Shown in pieces: positions 1 through 6,578 of a stretch of 11,626 nucleotides of DNA (within the stretch, counting starts at the first letter, position 1; every line of letters starts with the position of its first letter). Location: the NCBI GenBank assembly GCA_009773075.1, contig WOUX01000060.1, positions 1,226-12,851 on the forward strand, in the 5' to 3' direction. The notes beneath the pieces are model-generated. The model did not search any database and was not told the origin of the DNA. It saw only the letters and a program-made list of their open reading frames with translations. Position numbers and translations under genes: made by a program. This DNA is from a bacterium. GTDB lineage: Bacteria; Desulfobacterota; UBA8473.

Positions 1-749
1 GTAGCGCCGCCTTCTCGAACGTGATAACCAACAATACTCAAAGGATTCCACAGAGGCATGTATTTCGTGGCGAATTCTACTGCATCTCCATGCACTTTCA
101 TTCTTAAAGGCAATGAGGCCATTCTAAACCAGTTACAGGAGTGAGAGTTGTTAATACAATCGTTCTGTATAGTTCCCCTCAACATGTGGAGACTGCAACC
201 TCGCTTCTCTGCCATAGCGATATACATTGGAAACAAGAAGGGATGCGGCGTAATAAGACTTACTGAGATTTTCTCAATGTCTATCCCGTCAAACAGGTTT
301 TCCATATCTAAGAGAGTATCAATCGCAGTTCCGTTGACTCCAACCTGGCCAAGGGATATCTCGTCATCTGAATCTCTGACACTCAAAGTAGGGGGATCAA
401 AGACCGGGTTCAATCCTGTTTCTCCATGGGCAATAAGATTTTTCAATATCCTATTAGACTCCGTACCACCCATTGCGCCGGAAACCAGGCGATGAGTCCA
501 TAGTTGTCCTCGATAGCCAGTAGGTCTGATCCCCCTTGTAAAGGGATACCGTCCCGGGAAACCAAGGTCCTTCAAATAGTCCAGATTCTTGATATCTTCT
601 GGGATGTAAACCCTTTTAACATTGTCAATCGAAGAGGTAGAAAAACCTTCCTTACGTTCACACATTCTTTCAAGAACAGGTTTTACACAGTTCTCTTCCC
701 AATCAATTCTCTCTTTTTTGAGTCTTGTTGTTCCGTGCTGATTATTCAA
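1..749 (-). CDS. B12-dependent acyl-CoA mutase, methylmalonyl-CoA mutase family large subunit (N-terminal part, 3' end outside window)
   Basis: The minus strand is open for 249 codons to the window edge. The start is TTG at 749-747; an in-frame TAG lies two codons upstream and GGAGGGGG sits about 8 nt before it, so the start is well fixed. Residues about 35-75 follow the usual mutase N-terminus (DLGFPGRYPFTRG), followed by TGLNPVFDPPT (111-121), LFDGI (152-156), RGTIQND (191-197) and WNPLSIVGYHVREGGA (234-249), which is the B12-mutase TIM-barrel substrate domain. The family moves a carbon-skeleton group on acyl-CoA esters using adenosylcobalamin. Counting against Propionibacterium MutB, the Tyr89 position is Val89, Arg207 falls on Cys205, Arg82 on Gln82 and Ser114 on Asn114, while Gln197 and His244 equivalents (Gln195, His243) remain. 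The substrate is therefore probably not methylmalonyl-CoA. It lies 37 nt behind the solute-binding protein gene, probably in one transcript. The cobalamin domain is not in view. Confidence 0.88.
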   Translation of the reverse strand, partial: MNNQHGTTRLKKERIDWEENCVKPVLERMCERKEGFSTSSIDNVKRVYIPEDIKNLDYLKDLGFPGRYPFTRGIRPTGYRGQLWTHRLVSGAMGGTESNRILKNLIAHGETGLNPVFDPPTLSVRDSDDEISLGQVGVNGTAIDTLLDMENLFDGIDIEKISVSLITPHPFLFPMYIAMAEKRGCSLHMLRGTIQNDCINNSHSCNWFRMASLPLRMKVHGDAVEFATKYMPLWNPLSIVGYHVREGGA

Positions 750-786
750 ACCCTATACCCCCTCCAATATTTACTGACAGCAAAGT

Positions 787-1794
787 TTATTCTGACTTTA
801 TCCATCCTGTTAAAGTCACGTATTTTCCACTGACTGGGTCGGCTTTGTAAATCTTTGATGCATTCCCGCCTTTATGGTTTCCTGAACTGAATGTGACAGG
901 TGCAAGAAGACCACCGGTATCATAATTCTTAAGGCTCTCAAGGGCATCTATCATGGCATCTTCATCCAGGTTTCTGCCGGCTTTTTTGAACCCTTCAGCT
1001 AAAATATTTCCAACGGCCCATCCATACGAAAACGATGTACCGCGGTAAGGTTTCTCAGTCCCTGGATGGTACCTCAAAGTAACCTTCCTCATCTTCTGCA
1101 CTTCGAGTCCTTCACCATACCACGGAGATATGGCGTGTACTATATAGGCTTGATTTGCAGCGTCACCAATCTCATTAAGACCCTCGGCAAGCATTGCTCC
1201 CCAGCTATTGAAAACCGGTATGTTTATTCCAAACTTCTTTAATTCTCTCACCAATGTAACTGCCGAAGAGGTGATTGTTCCGATATTCATCACGCAGTTG
1301 ACCCCATTCTTCTTCAAGCTCATCACCTGTGAGCTTGCATCAACTGCACCTGCCATCAGTATTTCTCTTGTGACAGGTTCTATGTTGTATTCCTTTAACC
1401 TCGGCAATGCAGCTCTCAGGTCAGTCTTTCCGGCCTCAGTGTCAGGAAGGACTATCCCAATCCTCGGATTCTTCAGTTTATATTCTCTGATAATATAGTC
1501 TGTAAGAGCTCTTATCTGTCCCTCATAGGTATCACAGGTAATAAATAGATATCTTTTATAGGGGTTAACGGCAAGTTCGGTGAATGGCAAACATATGGTA
1601 GGTAATTTCTCCTTCTGAAATTTTCCCCAGAGTGGCGGAACAAAACTCGCTGAACCAGGACCGCATAGTGCAAATATCCTGTCTCTGTAAACCAGCTTCT
1701 TAAATGCCGCGATGGCAGCAGGGATTGAATAGCGGTCATCTTCTGAAATTACCTCTAGCTGTCTTCCATGAATACCTCCCTGTTCATTCTTCAA
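787..1794 (-). CDS. ABC-type branched-chain amino acid (LivK-like) solute-binding protein, 5'-truncated
   Basis: The 335-residue frame matches the Peripla_BP_6/LivK family. It begins at the KNEQGGIHGRQLEVISEDD stretch typical of strand 2, continues through IFALCGPGSASFVPPL and the PRIGIVLPDTEAG hinge region, and ends with a normal C-terminus. Such proteins bind amino acids or other small acids outside the cell for an ABC importer. The TTG at 1794 is only the first available start: family-like sequence (IKIGIVSLANYAPD) continues upstream in the same frame to about 1851, with no usable start before an in-frame TAA at 1882-1884. The first lobe is about ten residues shorter than usual between IKIG and NEQGG. 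No signal peptide is found in any frame upstream, so export is unlikely. No permease or ATPase gene is next to it. I read it as a decayed or truncated orphan binding protein; a sequence error is the alternative. Confidence 0.75.
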   Translation of the reverse strand: MKNEQGGIHGRQLEVISEDDRYSIPAAIAAFKKLVYRDRIFALCGPGSASFVPPLWGKFQKEKLPTICLPFTELAVNPYKRYLFITCDTYEGQIRALTDYIIREYKLKNPRIGIVLPDTEAGKTDLRAALPRLKEYNIEPVTREILMAGAVDASSQVMSLKKNGVNCVMNIGTITSSAVTLVRELKKFGINIPVFNSWGAMLAEGLNEIGDAANQAYIVHAISPWYGEGLEVQKMRKVTLRYHPGTEKPYRGTSFSYGWAVGNILAEGFKKAGRNLDEDAMIDALESLKNYDTGGLLAPVTFSSGNHKGGNASKIYKADPVSGKYVTLTGWIKSE

Positions 1795-1881
1795 ACTTTG
1801 GATTACACTATCTGGGGCATAATTTGCTAATGATACAATGCCAATTTTTATATTTTCTTGAAAAAATCTTTTACCAGATAA

Positions 1882-2022
1882 TTACCTTGCGTTTGAACGT
1901 TGCCCTTCTCTGTGAGCCTCTCTGAACTTAATCAGCTTGTCATCAGTACCAGGTAGAAAATTCGTATTCTCGGCTCTTGCATCCTCCGTATGCCTCCAAT
2001 TATCAAGTCCTCTCGTTCGCAT
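1882..2022 (-). other. Small unassigned ORF (46 codons), same frame as the solute-binding protein
   Basis: An ATG at 2022 opens a 46-residue hydrophilic reading frame (begins MRTRGLDNW, ends REGQRSNAR) that stops at TAA 1882-1884. It lies about 25 nt below the predicted start point of the minus-strand promoter. It is in the same frame as the solute-binding protein, which resumes right after the stop. It does not look like a signal peptide and I recognise no family. The ribosome-binding site is weak. It may be a chance ORF, a leader, or the remnant of whatever preceded the truncated gene. Confidence 0.22.
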
Positions 2023-2052
2023 CTATAGCTCGTTTATCCTAAAAAATACGTA

Positions 2053-2080
2053 ATATTACCAAAAATTCCTTGTATGTCAA
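2053..2080 (-). promoter_or_regulatory. Sigma-70-type promoter for the minus-strand genes
   Basis: On the minus strand a perfect -35 box TTGACA (2080-2075) is followed after 16 nt by TAATAT (2058-2053), which fits the -10 consensus at 4 of 6 positions. It would start transcription near 2046 and read toward the small ORF, the solute-binding protein and the mutase. No operator was recognised. Confidence 0.5.
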
Positions 2081-2180
2081 CAGTTAAAATGGAGAATTCT
2101 AATAAAATGTTCCCTGTCCGCCTCCCACTGCCACAAACAGGATGGAATAAATTATTTTGTTTTGCGTTGGTGGTTTTGCC

Positions 2181-2209
2181 TTGTATCTGGAAATTAAATG
2201 CTGTATTAA
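2181..2209 (+). promoter_or_regulatory. Weak candidate promoter for the Mut7-C gene
   Basis: TTGTAT (2181-2186) and TATTAA (2204-2209) are separated by 17 nt, each matching sigma-70 consensus at 4 of 6 positions, about 65 nt before the Mut7-C start. The stretch is AT-rich, so a chance match is quite possible. Apart from this and the divergent minus-strand promoter, I see nothing else in 2081-2273. Confidence 0.25.
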
Positions 2210-2273
2210 TGCTAAAAGGTGAACCTTTGCTCTTCGGATACTAAATACCTTGAATTAATAGGCTTAATGGGTT

Positions 2274-2783
2274 ATGAAATTTATTGCTGACAGAATGCTA
2301 GGTAAACTCGCTAAGTTATTAAGAATCCTGGGTTTTGATACTCTCTACTCCAATAGGATTGATTTTAAGGAACTCCTCAGGGTCGCAAGAGAAAAAGGAC
2401 GAATCATCTTAACCAAAAACACCCTTATAAAGAAGAAAGTAGGAAAGCATAGGTTCTTGTTTATAAATGACAACGACCCTAAAAAGCAACTAAAAGAGAT
2501 CATTACCAATCTGAGTTTAGAGATAGAACCAGACAAAATCTTTACCCGTTGTCTCCTGTGTAACAATAAGCTAAAAGAAATACAAAGAGAAGATGCAGGG
2601 GGAAAGGTTCCCGATTATATCTTCGAGAGCCACAGAGATTTCTCATTTTGTGACAAATGTGAAAGGATATTTTGGAAAGGCACACACCACAAGCATATGC
2701 TTACTGTTTTGAAAGAGTGTTTTCCCTGTGGGTCTCATCATAGATATGTGACTACTCAGGCACAAAGTGGCAAAGGGACATAG
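2274..2783 (+). CDS. Mut7-C RNase-domain protein with zinc ribbon
   Basis: The 169-residue protein opens with MKFIADRMLGKLAKLLRILG, the hallmark of the Mut7-C (DUF82) PIN-like domain, with conserved Asp6 and Asp22. The second half carries two Cys pairs, RCLLC (93-97) and FCDKC (126-129), the zinc ribbon usual in this family. Mut7-C proteins are predicted ribonucleases of unknown target, acting in the cytoplasm. The motif usually written LTRD reads LTKN here (residues 46-49), so an expected acidic active-site residue is Asn. Residues 159-169 and the stop codon come from the left end of a repeat element, so the original C-terminus was probably replaced. The ATG fits the family N-terminus exactly although no clear Shine-Dalgarno sequence precedes it. 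The neighbours give no hint of its target. Confidence 0.85.
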   Translation: MKFIADRMLGKLAKLLRILGFDTLYSNRIDFKELLRVAREKGRIILTKNTLIKKKVGKHRFLFINDNDPKKQLKEIITNLSLEIEPDKIFTRCLLCNNKLKEIQREDAGGKVPDYIFESHRDFSFCDKCERIFWKGTHHKHMLTVLKECFPCGSHHRYVTTQAQSGKGT

Positions 2784-2882
2784 GCACAAAAAACAGGCTA
2801 ATAGCCTGTAGCCTATAGGCTAATAGGCTAGAAAACTCGTGTCTTTGGTGCTCTGTGCCTCTGTGCCTACCTGAATAGTTAC
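2748..2882 (+). repeat. Dispersed short repeat element A with inverted ends
   Basis: The left end GTGACTACTCAGG (2748-2760) and the reverse complement of the right end (2870-2882, GTAACTATTCAGG) match at 11 of 13 positions. Just inside both ends are AGGCACA-type repeats in opposite orientation. The element is about 135 bp, encodes nothing, and shares its end sequence with element B at 4399-4508. Its left end overlaps the 3' end of the Mut7-C gene and supplies that gene's last 11 codons and stop. It resembles a non-autonomous miniature element, but no flanking target duplication was identified. Confidence 0.6.
2796..2830. repeat. Palindromic GGCTA/TAGCC cluster inside element A
   Basis: GGCTA and TAGCC occur repeatedly in alternating orientation. 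They include a perfect 14-bp palindrome TAGCCTATAGGCTA (2809-2822), the interrupted palindrome GGCTAATAGCC (2796-2806) and a direct repeat of ATAGGCTA. In RNA several alternative hairpins are possible. A run of T after it is lacking, so a simple intrinsic terminator is not supported. Confidence 0.5.
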
Positions 2883-2950
2883 AAAAAAGGATAAGAATCT
2901 GGTTTTAATCGCACGGATATGACAGAGACCTTTTGCTGAGAAGAGTGACA

Positions 2951-3544
2951 ATGCTATACGAGATAGCGAAGCTAATAATATCTCCTTTCTTCAACTCTTA
3001 CATCAGGCTGGACATTGTAGGACACAAAAATATCCCCAGATCAGGAGGGGTAATCCTCGCACCAAATCATATAAGCTACTTAGATCCCATCCTATTAGGG
3101 GTGGCGATTAAAAGAAAAGTTTATTCAATGGCAAAGGGAGAACTATTTAAAAACGCCATTTTGAGATTCGTTATGACCCATCTGAAAGCATTTCCGGTAA
3201 AAAGGGGAAGGATGGATCGGTATGCCCTCAAACGTTCTCTCCAAATATTAAATCAAGGCAAGGTACTCAATATGTTTCCCGAGGGCACTATTCCTCTAAA
3301 TAGCAATACGATAGAAGGAAAGCCTGGAGTGGTGTGGTTAGCCCTGAAGGCAAATGTGCCGGTTGTGCCGGTGAAGATAACAGGGTCCGATAAGTTACTC
3401 CCTGACGGAAAGGTTTTTCCTAAGATGGGTCGAGCAAGAATTGTCTTCGGACAACCGATCTCCTTTGAGACTAAGGACAATACGTATAAAAAAAATAAGA
3501 AAAGAATAACCGAGAAGATAATGGAAGAGATAGAAAAACTATAA
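2951..3544 (+). CDS. 1-acyl-sn-glycerol-3-phosphate acyltransferase (PlsC family)
   Basis: With the ATG at 2951 the protein has 197 residues. It shows the acyltransferase blocks in order: APNHISYLDP (NHx4D catalytic motif, about residues 37-46), PVKRGRMDR (about 82-90), FPEGT (109-113) and VPVVPVKITG (136-145). The family moves an acyl chain to lysophosphatidate at the inner membrane face, making phosphatidate for phospholipids. The usual Arg after FPEGT is Ile here, a modest departure from the FPEGTRS form. A TTG at 2933 and a GTG at 2945 are alternative starts in the same frame. ATG was preferred because AGAAG lies about 9 nt before it and MLYEIAKLI suits the family start. The crotonase follows 28 nt downstream, probably in one transcript. 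Confidence 0.85.
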   Translation: MLYEIAKLIISPFFNSYIRLDIVGHKNIPRSGGVILAPNHISYLDPILLGVAIKRKVYSMAKGELFKNAILRFVMTHLKAFPVKRGRMDRYALKRSLQILNQGKVLNMFPEGTIPLNSNTIEGKPGVVWLALKANVPVVPVKITGSDKLLPDGKVFPKMGRARIVFGQPISFETKDNTYKKNKKRITEKIMEEIEKL

Positions 3545-3572
3545 ATTCATCTCTATGTAAAGGAGGGAAAAG

Positions 3573-4364
3573 GTGAAATTTGAGAAGATAATATTTGAGA
3601 AGGACAACGGAGTTGCTACAATAACGTTAAATAATCCAGAAGCACGCAACTCCATGACTGAAAAGATGGCGGACGAGTTTTCTTCTGCCCTGGATTTGCT
3701 CAAGAAGGATAAAGATATAAGGGTTGTGGTTATAACTGGAGCAGGAAAGGCCTTTTGTTCTGGAGCCGACTTGAAGGCAGGGACTTTCCCTGATGGGGAA
3801 ATAAGCCCTATAGACAAAAAGGATTCTGCAAAAAACTTCTACAGAAAGTTTCTGGCTATTCGGGAATTGGACATCCCTGTTATTGCCTCGGTGAACGGTC
3901 CCGCAATAGGGGCGGGGTGCTGTCTCACGTTACTCAGTGATATAAGGATTGCCTCTGAAAAGGCCACATTAAGTATGAGTTTTGTAAAGATAGGGCTCAA
4001 TCCCGGTATGGCAGGCACTTATTTCTTGCCAAGATTGGTTGGTACTTCGAAGGCGTTTGAGATGATGATTACCGGAGATGTGATTGATGCCCATGAAGCA
4101 TACCGCATAGGTTTGGTGAACAGAGTAGTGCCTCATGAGAAACTGGAAGAAAGTACCGGAGAGTATGCTTCAAAGTTGGCTAAAGGAGCACCTATCCCCA
4201 TAAGACTGATAAAAAACGCCATCTTTAGTGACGTAAATTCCAGTGTCTTTTCTGCCATAGAATACGAGTCTTTTGCCCAGTCTCTCTGCTTTGAAACAAA
4301 GGATTTTTCAGAGGGTGTCAGGGCTTTTTTGGAGAAGAGATCACCCAACTTTACGGGTAAATAA
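3573..4364 (+). CDS. Enoyl-CoA hydratase/isomerase family protein (crotonase fold) with altered active site
   Basis: The 263-residue protein has the crotonase signatures GAGKAFCSGADLK (56-68) and VNGPAIGAGC (107-116), which form the oxyanion hole, then FVKIGLNPG (137-145), FLPRLVG (151-157) and GLVNRVVP (180-187). GTG start is certain: a perfect AAGGAGG sits about 6 nt upstream. Against rat enoyl-CoA hydratase, catalytic Glu144 aligns with Cys117 and Glu164 with Phe137. In related PaaG-type isomerases the motif reads FVKIGLxPD; here the Asp is Gly145. Hydration of a simple trans-2-enoyl-CoA is therefore doubtful, although CoA-thioester binding looks intact. Possible roles are isomerase, C-C hydrolase/lyase or another crotonase reaction. 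It sits between a PlsC gene and the Hdr-type operon. Confidence 0.88.
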   Translation: MKFEKIIFEKDNGVATITLNNPEARNSMTEKMADEFSSALDLLKKDKDIRVVVITGAGKAFCSGADLKAGTFPDGEISPIDKKDSAKNFYRKFLAIRELDIPVIASVNGPAIGAGCCLTLLSDIRIASEKATLSMSFVKIGLNPGMAGTYFLPRLVGTSKAFEMMITGDVIDAHEAYRIGLVNRVVPHEKLEESTGEYASKLAKGAPIPIRLIKNAIFSDVNSSVFSAIEYESFAQSLCFETKDFSEGVRAFLEKRSPNFTGK

Positions 4365-4398
4365 CGGGCTATTCCCCTAATAACAACTGATAAACCTT

Positions 4399-4508
4399 GT
4401 AGCTACTCAGGTTGTCAGGTTCACGGTTCACGACTGGCTACTTTGCGCTCTTCATATTTTCATCGCTCTCTAACCGTGAACCTTGGAACTTTGAACCTGA
4501 GCAGTTAC
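4399..4508 (+). repeat. Dispersed short repeat element B with inverted ends
   Basis: The left end GTAGCTACTCAGG (4399-4411) pairs with the right end CCTGAGCAGTTAC (4496-4508) at 11 of 13 positions. A perfect 12-bp inner inverted repeat AGGTTCACGGTT (4417-4428) / AACCGTGAACCT (4472-4483) also exists. The end sequence is the same as in element A. The interior carries the short iterated GGTTCACGG motif and no ORF. It lies between the crotonase stop and the next promoter, where the fold could also act as a transcript end. Confidence 0.6.
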
Positions 4509-4567
4509 TAAACTTCACCATAAAACAGGACATTTCTAAATTGGCTTGACAAATAAGAAAATTTTTC

Positions 4568-4596
4568 TTGACCCAAAAATCTTCTTTTGTTATTCT
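4568..4596 (+). promoter_or_regulatory. Sigma-70-type promoter of the hdrC-hdrB-ferredoxin-flavoprotein operon
   Basis: TTGACC (4568-4573) is followed after 17 nt by TATTCT (4591-4596). A perfect TTGACA also lies at 4546-4551 but has no fitting -10 box. The leader of about 60 nt contains a small hairpin CTTGC-AAAA-GCAAG (4605-4618) followed by a T-rich stretch, possibly a weak attenuator. Confidence 0.45.
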
Positions 4597-4662
4597 TCAC
4601 AGTTCTTGCAAAAGCAAGTCTTTGTTTAATTTTACGATCCCAAATAACAGCGAGGTAAACCA

Positions 4663-5070
4663 TTGACTATCGAAATCTCGGATAAAACCTATGATGAAGA
4701 ATTCGTAAAGAAAGTCGAAGAGATCAGCGGCGAAAATTTTCACAAATGCATGCAGTGTGGCACATGTTCAGGTGGATGCCCTATGATTGAACATATGGAT
4801 ATTCCCCCCCGGCAGATTATGATTTTGACCCACTTTGGTTTGAAGGATAAGGTTATTTCTTCCAAAACAGCCTGGATATGCGCAACTTGTAATGCCTGTT
4901 CTGTCCGTTGCCCGAGGGGGATCGAACTTACTAAAGTCATGGAAGCTATCAGGCAGCTGACCCTGCGAAAGAATATCAATTATGTTGAACCTTCGGCAAT
5001 ATCTGAAGAGATTATGGCTGGCCTTCCTCAGATTGCTCTGGTAAGCTGCTTTAGGAAACACACTTCATGA
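4663..5070 (+). CDS. hdrC: HdrC-like 4Fe-4S dicluster protein
   Basis: The 135-residue protein holds two complete CxxCxxCxxxCP motifs (Cys 29, 32, 35, 39 and 73, 76, 79, 83), as in the C subunit of heterodisulfide reductase. It ends with the family-typical LPQIALVS stretch, so it looks complete. HdrC carries electrons between a flavoprotein and the HdrB catalytic subunit in the cytoplasm. The start is TTG with GAGGT 6 nt upstream (4652-4656); an upstream ATG was not found. The HdrB-like gene begins 9 nt after the stop. No HdrA gene is in view, so electrons probably pass to or from the fumarate-reductase-type flavoprotein in the same operon. True heterodisulfide reduction is unlikely outside methanogens; the natural partner is unknown. 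Confidence 0.88.
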   Translation: MTIEISDKTYDEEFVKKVEEISGENFHKCMQCGTCSGGCPMIEHMDIPPRQIMILTHFGLKDKVISSKTAWICATCNACSVRCPRGIELTKVMEAIRQLTLRKNINYVEPSAISEEIMAGLPQIALVSCFRKHTS

Positions 5071-5079
5071 GAGGATAAA

Positions 5080-5964
5080 ATGAAGATTAGCTATTACCCA
5101 GGTTGCACATTAAAGACTAAGGCCAAAAACATGGACTGTCCAGGAGTAGCTGCTCTAAATGCCTTAGGGGTAGAACTTGTGGAACTGCCTCGGTGGAACT
5201 GCTGCGGTGCGGTATTTTCATTAGCAGACGATGATCTCTTACACCTTCTTGCACCTGTCCGCGATCTGATAAGGGTTGTGGAACAGGGTGATAATAAGTT
5301 GGTTGTAGCATGTTCCATGTGCTACAATACCCTGGCCCGTGCCAATCTCCTGATGCGAGAGAACAGTGAAAAAAGGCACACCATAAATACCTTTATGGAA
5401 GAAGAGCGAGACTACAATGGGGAAGTAGAAGTAGTCCATCTTTTGAGCTTCCTGCGAGATGAAATAGGGTGGGAAAAGATAAAGGAGAGCATCAAAGTGC
5501 CTTTGAGAGGATTAAAGATTGCTCCCTATTACGGATGTACCCTTTTACGTCCTCAGTCAGTGGCTATTGAACCGCCTGAAAAGCGTACGCTATTTAAAGA
5601 CCTTATTGAGACGATGGGAGCAACAGTAGTAGATTTTCCGGCTTCTACTGATTGTTGCTCTTCCTATCAAATCTTAAGCAACCCTGATATCGGAATAGAA
5701 ACTGTCTCTAAGATACTGGAATCGGCAGAAAGTTGGGGTGCGGAGGCTATAGTGACAAGCTGTCCCCTTTGTGAGTATAACCTGGGAAAACGACAGGAGG
5801 ACGCCTTAAGAAAACACGATAAACTTAAAGAACTGCCTACCTTCTACTTTACCCAGCTATTGGCATTAGCTCTTGGTCTGGGGGCTGAAGTCTGTAACTT
5901 TGAATTGAATCACAATGGGGTAGTCCGGCTAATGGAAAGCAAAAAATTCCTGACAGCGGCTTGA
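5080..5964 (+). CDS. hdrB: HdrB-like protein with two cysteine-rich CCG domains
   Basis: The 294-residue protein contains two CCG (DUF224) domains. The first has YYPGC (Cys9), NCCG (41-42) and CSMC (78-81); the second has YYGC (Cys153), DCCSSY (192-193) and CPLC (228-231). Both therefore keep the five-Cys pattern that binds non-cubane [4Fe-4S] clusters in HdrB. In HdrB these clusters carry out disulfide cleavage; in SdhE and thiol:fumarate reductase TfrB related domains accept electrons from a thiol or quinol. The ATG is preceded by GAGAGGA. No transmembrane segment is seen, so it is probably soluble. It is 9 nt from hdrC and 83 nt before the ferredoxin-type gene. Substrate unknown; a thiol/disulfide role is inferred only from the family. 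Confidence 0.9.
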   Translation: MKISYYPGCTLKTKAKNMDCPGVAALNALGVELVELPRWNCCGAVFSLADDDLLHLLAPVRDLIRVVEQGDNKLVVACSMCYNTLARANLLMRENSEKRHTINTFMEEERDYNGEVEVVHLLSFLRDEIGWEKIKESIKVPLRGLKIAPYYGCTLLRPQSVAIEPPEKRTLFKDLIETMGATVVDFPASTDCCSSYQILSNPDIGIETVSKILESAESWGAEAIVTSCPLCEYNLGKRQEDALRKHDKLKELPTFYFTQLLALALGLGAEVCNFELNHNGVVRLMESKKFLTAA

Positions 5965-6047
5965 GCAATTTTTCAGGGCAAACTAATTAAGAAACGTTTT
6001 AAGCAACCTCTTAATGAGGTCTTAATCCCAGAAAATGTGAGGTTGAA

Positions 6048-6578
6048 ATGAGTACAACGGATACCACAAAAGGTGAAAGCAAAGAAACTACTTCCGGCAA
6101 AGAATTGGTTTCGATCTTCGTCATGGGAAAGAAATATGAGGTTCCGAAAAACCTGACTATTATGAAGGCCATGGAATATGCCGGTTACAAGTATATCAGA
6201 GGATGCGGTTGTCGTGGCGGAATCTGTGGCGCTTGCGGTACCGTTTACCGAAAGCCGGGAGATTACCATATCTATGTTGGACTGGCCTGCCAGACTGTTG
6301 TTGAAGATGGGATGTACCTGACCCAATTACCCTTCTTCCCGGCTAACAGAGCAACATACAATCTGGAAGCCATAGGATCTGACCCTGAAGAAGTATATAA
6401 AAAATACCCTGAGCTATTCCGGTGTGTAGCGTGTAATGCTTGCACAAAGGTATGCCCTATGGACATCTCGGTTATGGACTATATCTCGGCAATCAAACAG
6501 GGAGATTTCGAGAAAGCCACAGAACTCTCCTTCGACTGCATCCAGTGCATCTTCCCATTTGAAAACTATGGTGGATAA
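6048..6578 (+). CDS. 2Fe-2S/4Fe-4S iron-sulfur subunit (SdhB/FrdB/TfrB type), truncated by deletion and frameshift
   Basis: The 176-residue frame has a plant-type 2Fe-2S domain (CGCRGGICGAC, Cys 53, 55, 60, 63, plus Cys81) and a complete 4Fe-4S motif CVACNACTKVCP (Cys 126-136). A second 4Fe-4S motif starts with CIQC (164-167) but then breaks off in nine unrelated residues and a stop. Family members continue after this point with the rest of the motif (xxCxxxCP) and about 30 further residues before a helical tail, and that tail is found here in another frame (6556-6723). An out-of-frame deletion within 6549-6556 explains this. Intact, the protein would pass electrons between the flavoprotein downstream and the Hdr-like subunits upstream. 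As it stands it lacks one cluster. GAGGT lies before the ATG. A sequencing or assembly error is possible. Confidence 0.8.
   Translation: MSTTDTTKGESKETTSGKELVSIFVMGKKYEVPKNLTIMKAMEYAGYKYIRGCGCRGGICGACGTVYRKPGDYHIYVGLACQTVVEDGMYLTQLPFFPANRATYNLEAIGSDPEEVYKKYPELFRCVACNACTKVCPMDISVMDYISAIKQGDFEKATELSFDCIQCIFPFENYGG

Noticed and set aside
148..833. Two plus-strand ORFs (148-495 and 504-833)
   Set aside because: They lie opposite the acyl-CoA mutase gene, whose minus-strand translation matches a known family throughout; the plus-strand products resemble nothing.
2784..2932. CRISPR-like array in the repeated GGCTA/AGGCACA region
   Set aside because: The repeats are 5-8 bp, alternate in orientation and have no unique spacers of even length.
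4605..4618. Riboswitch or terminator in the hdrC leader
   Set aside because: Only a 5-bp stem with a 4-nt loop and a mixed T-rich tail; too weak to call, and the leader is too short for a known riboswitch.
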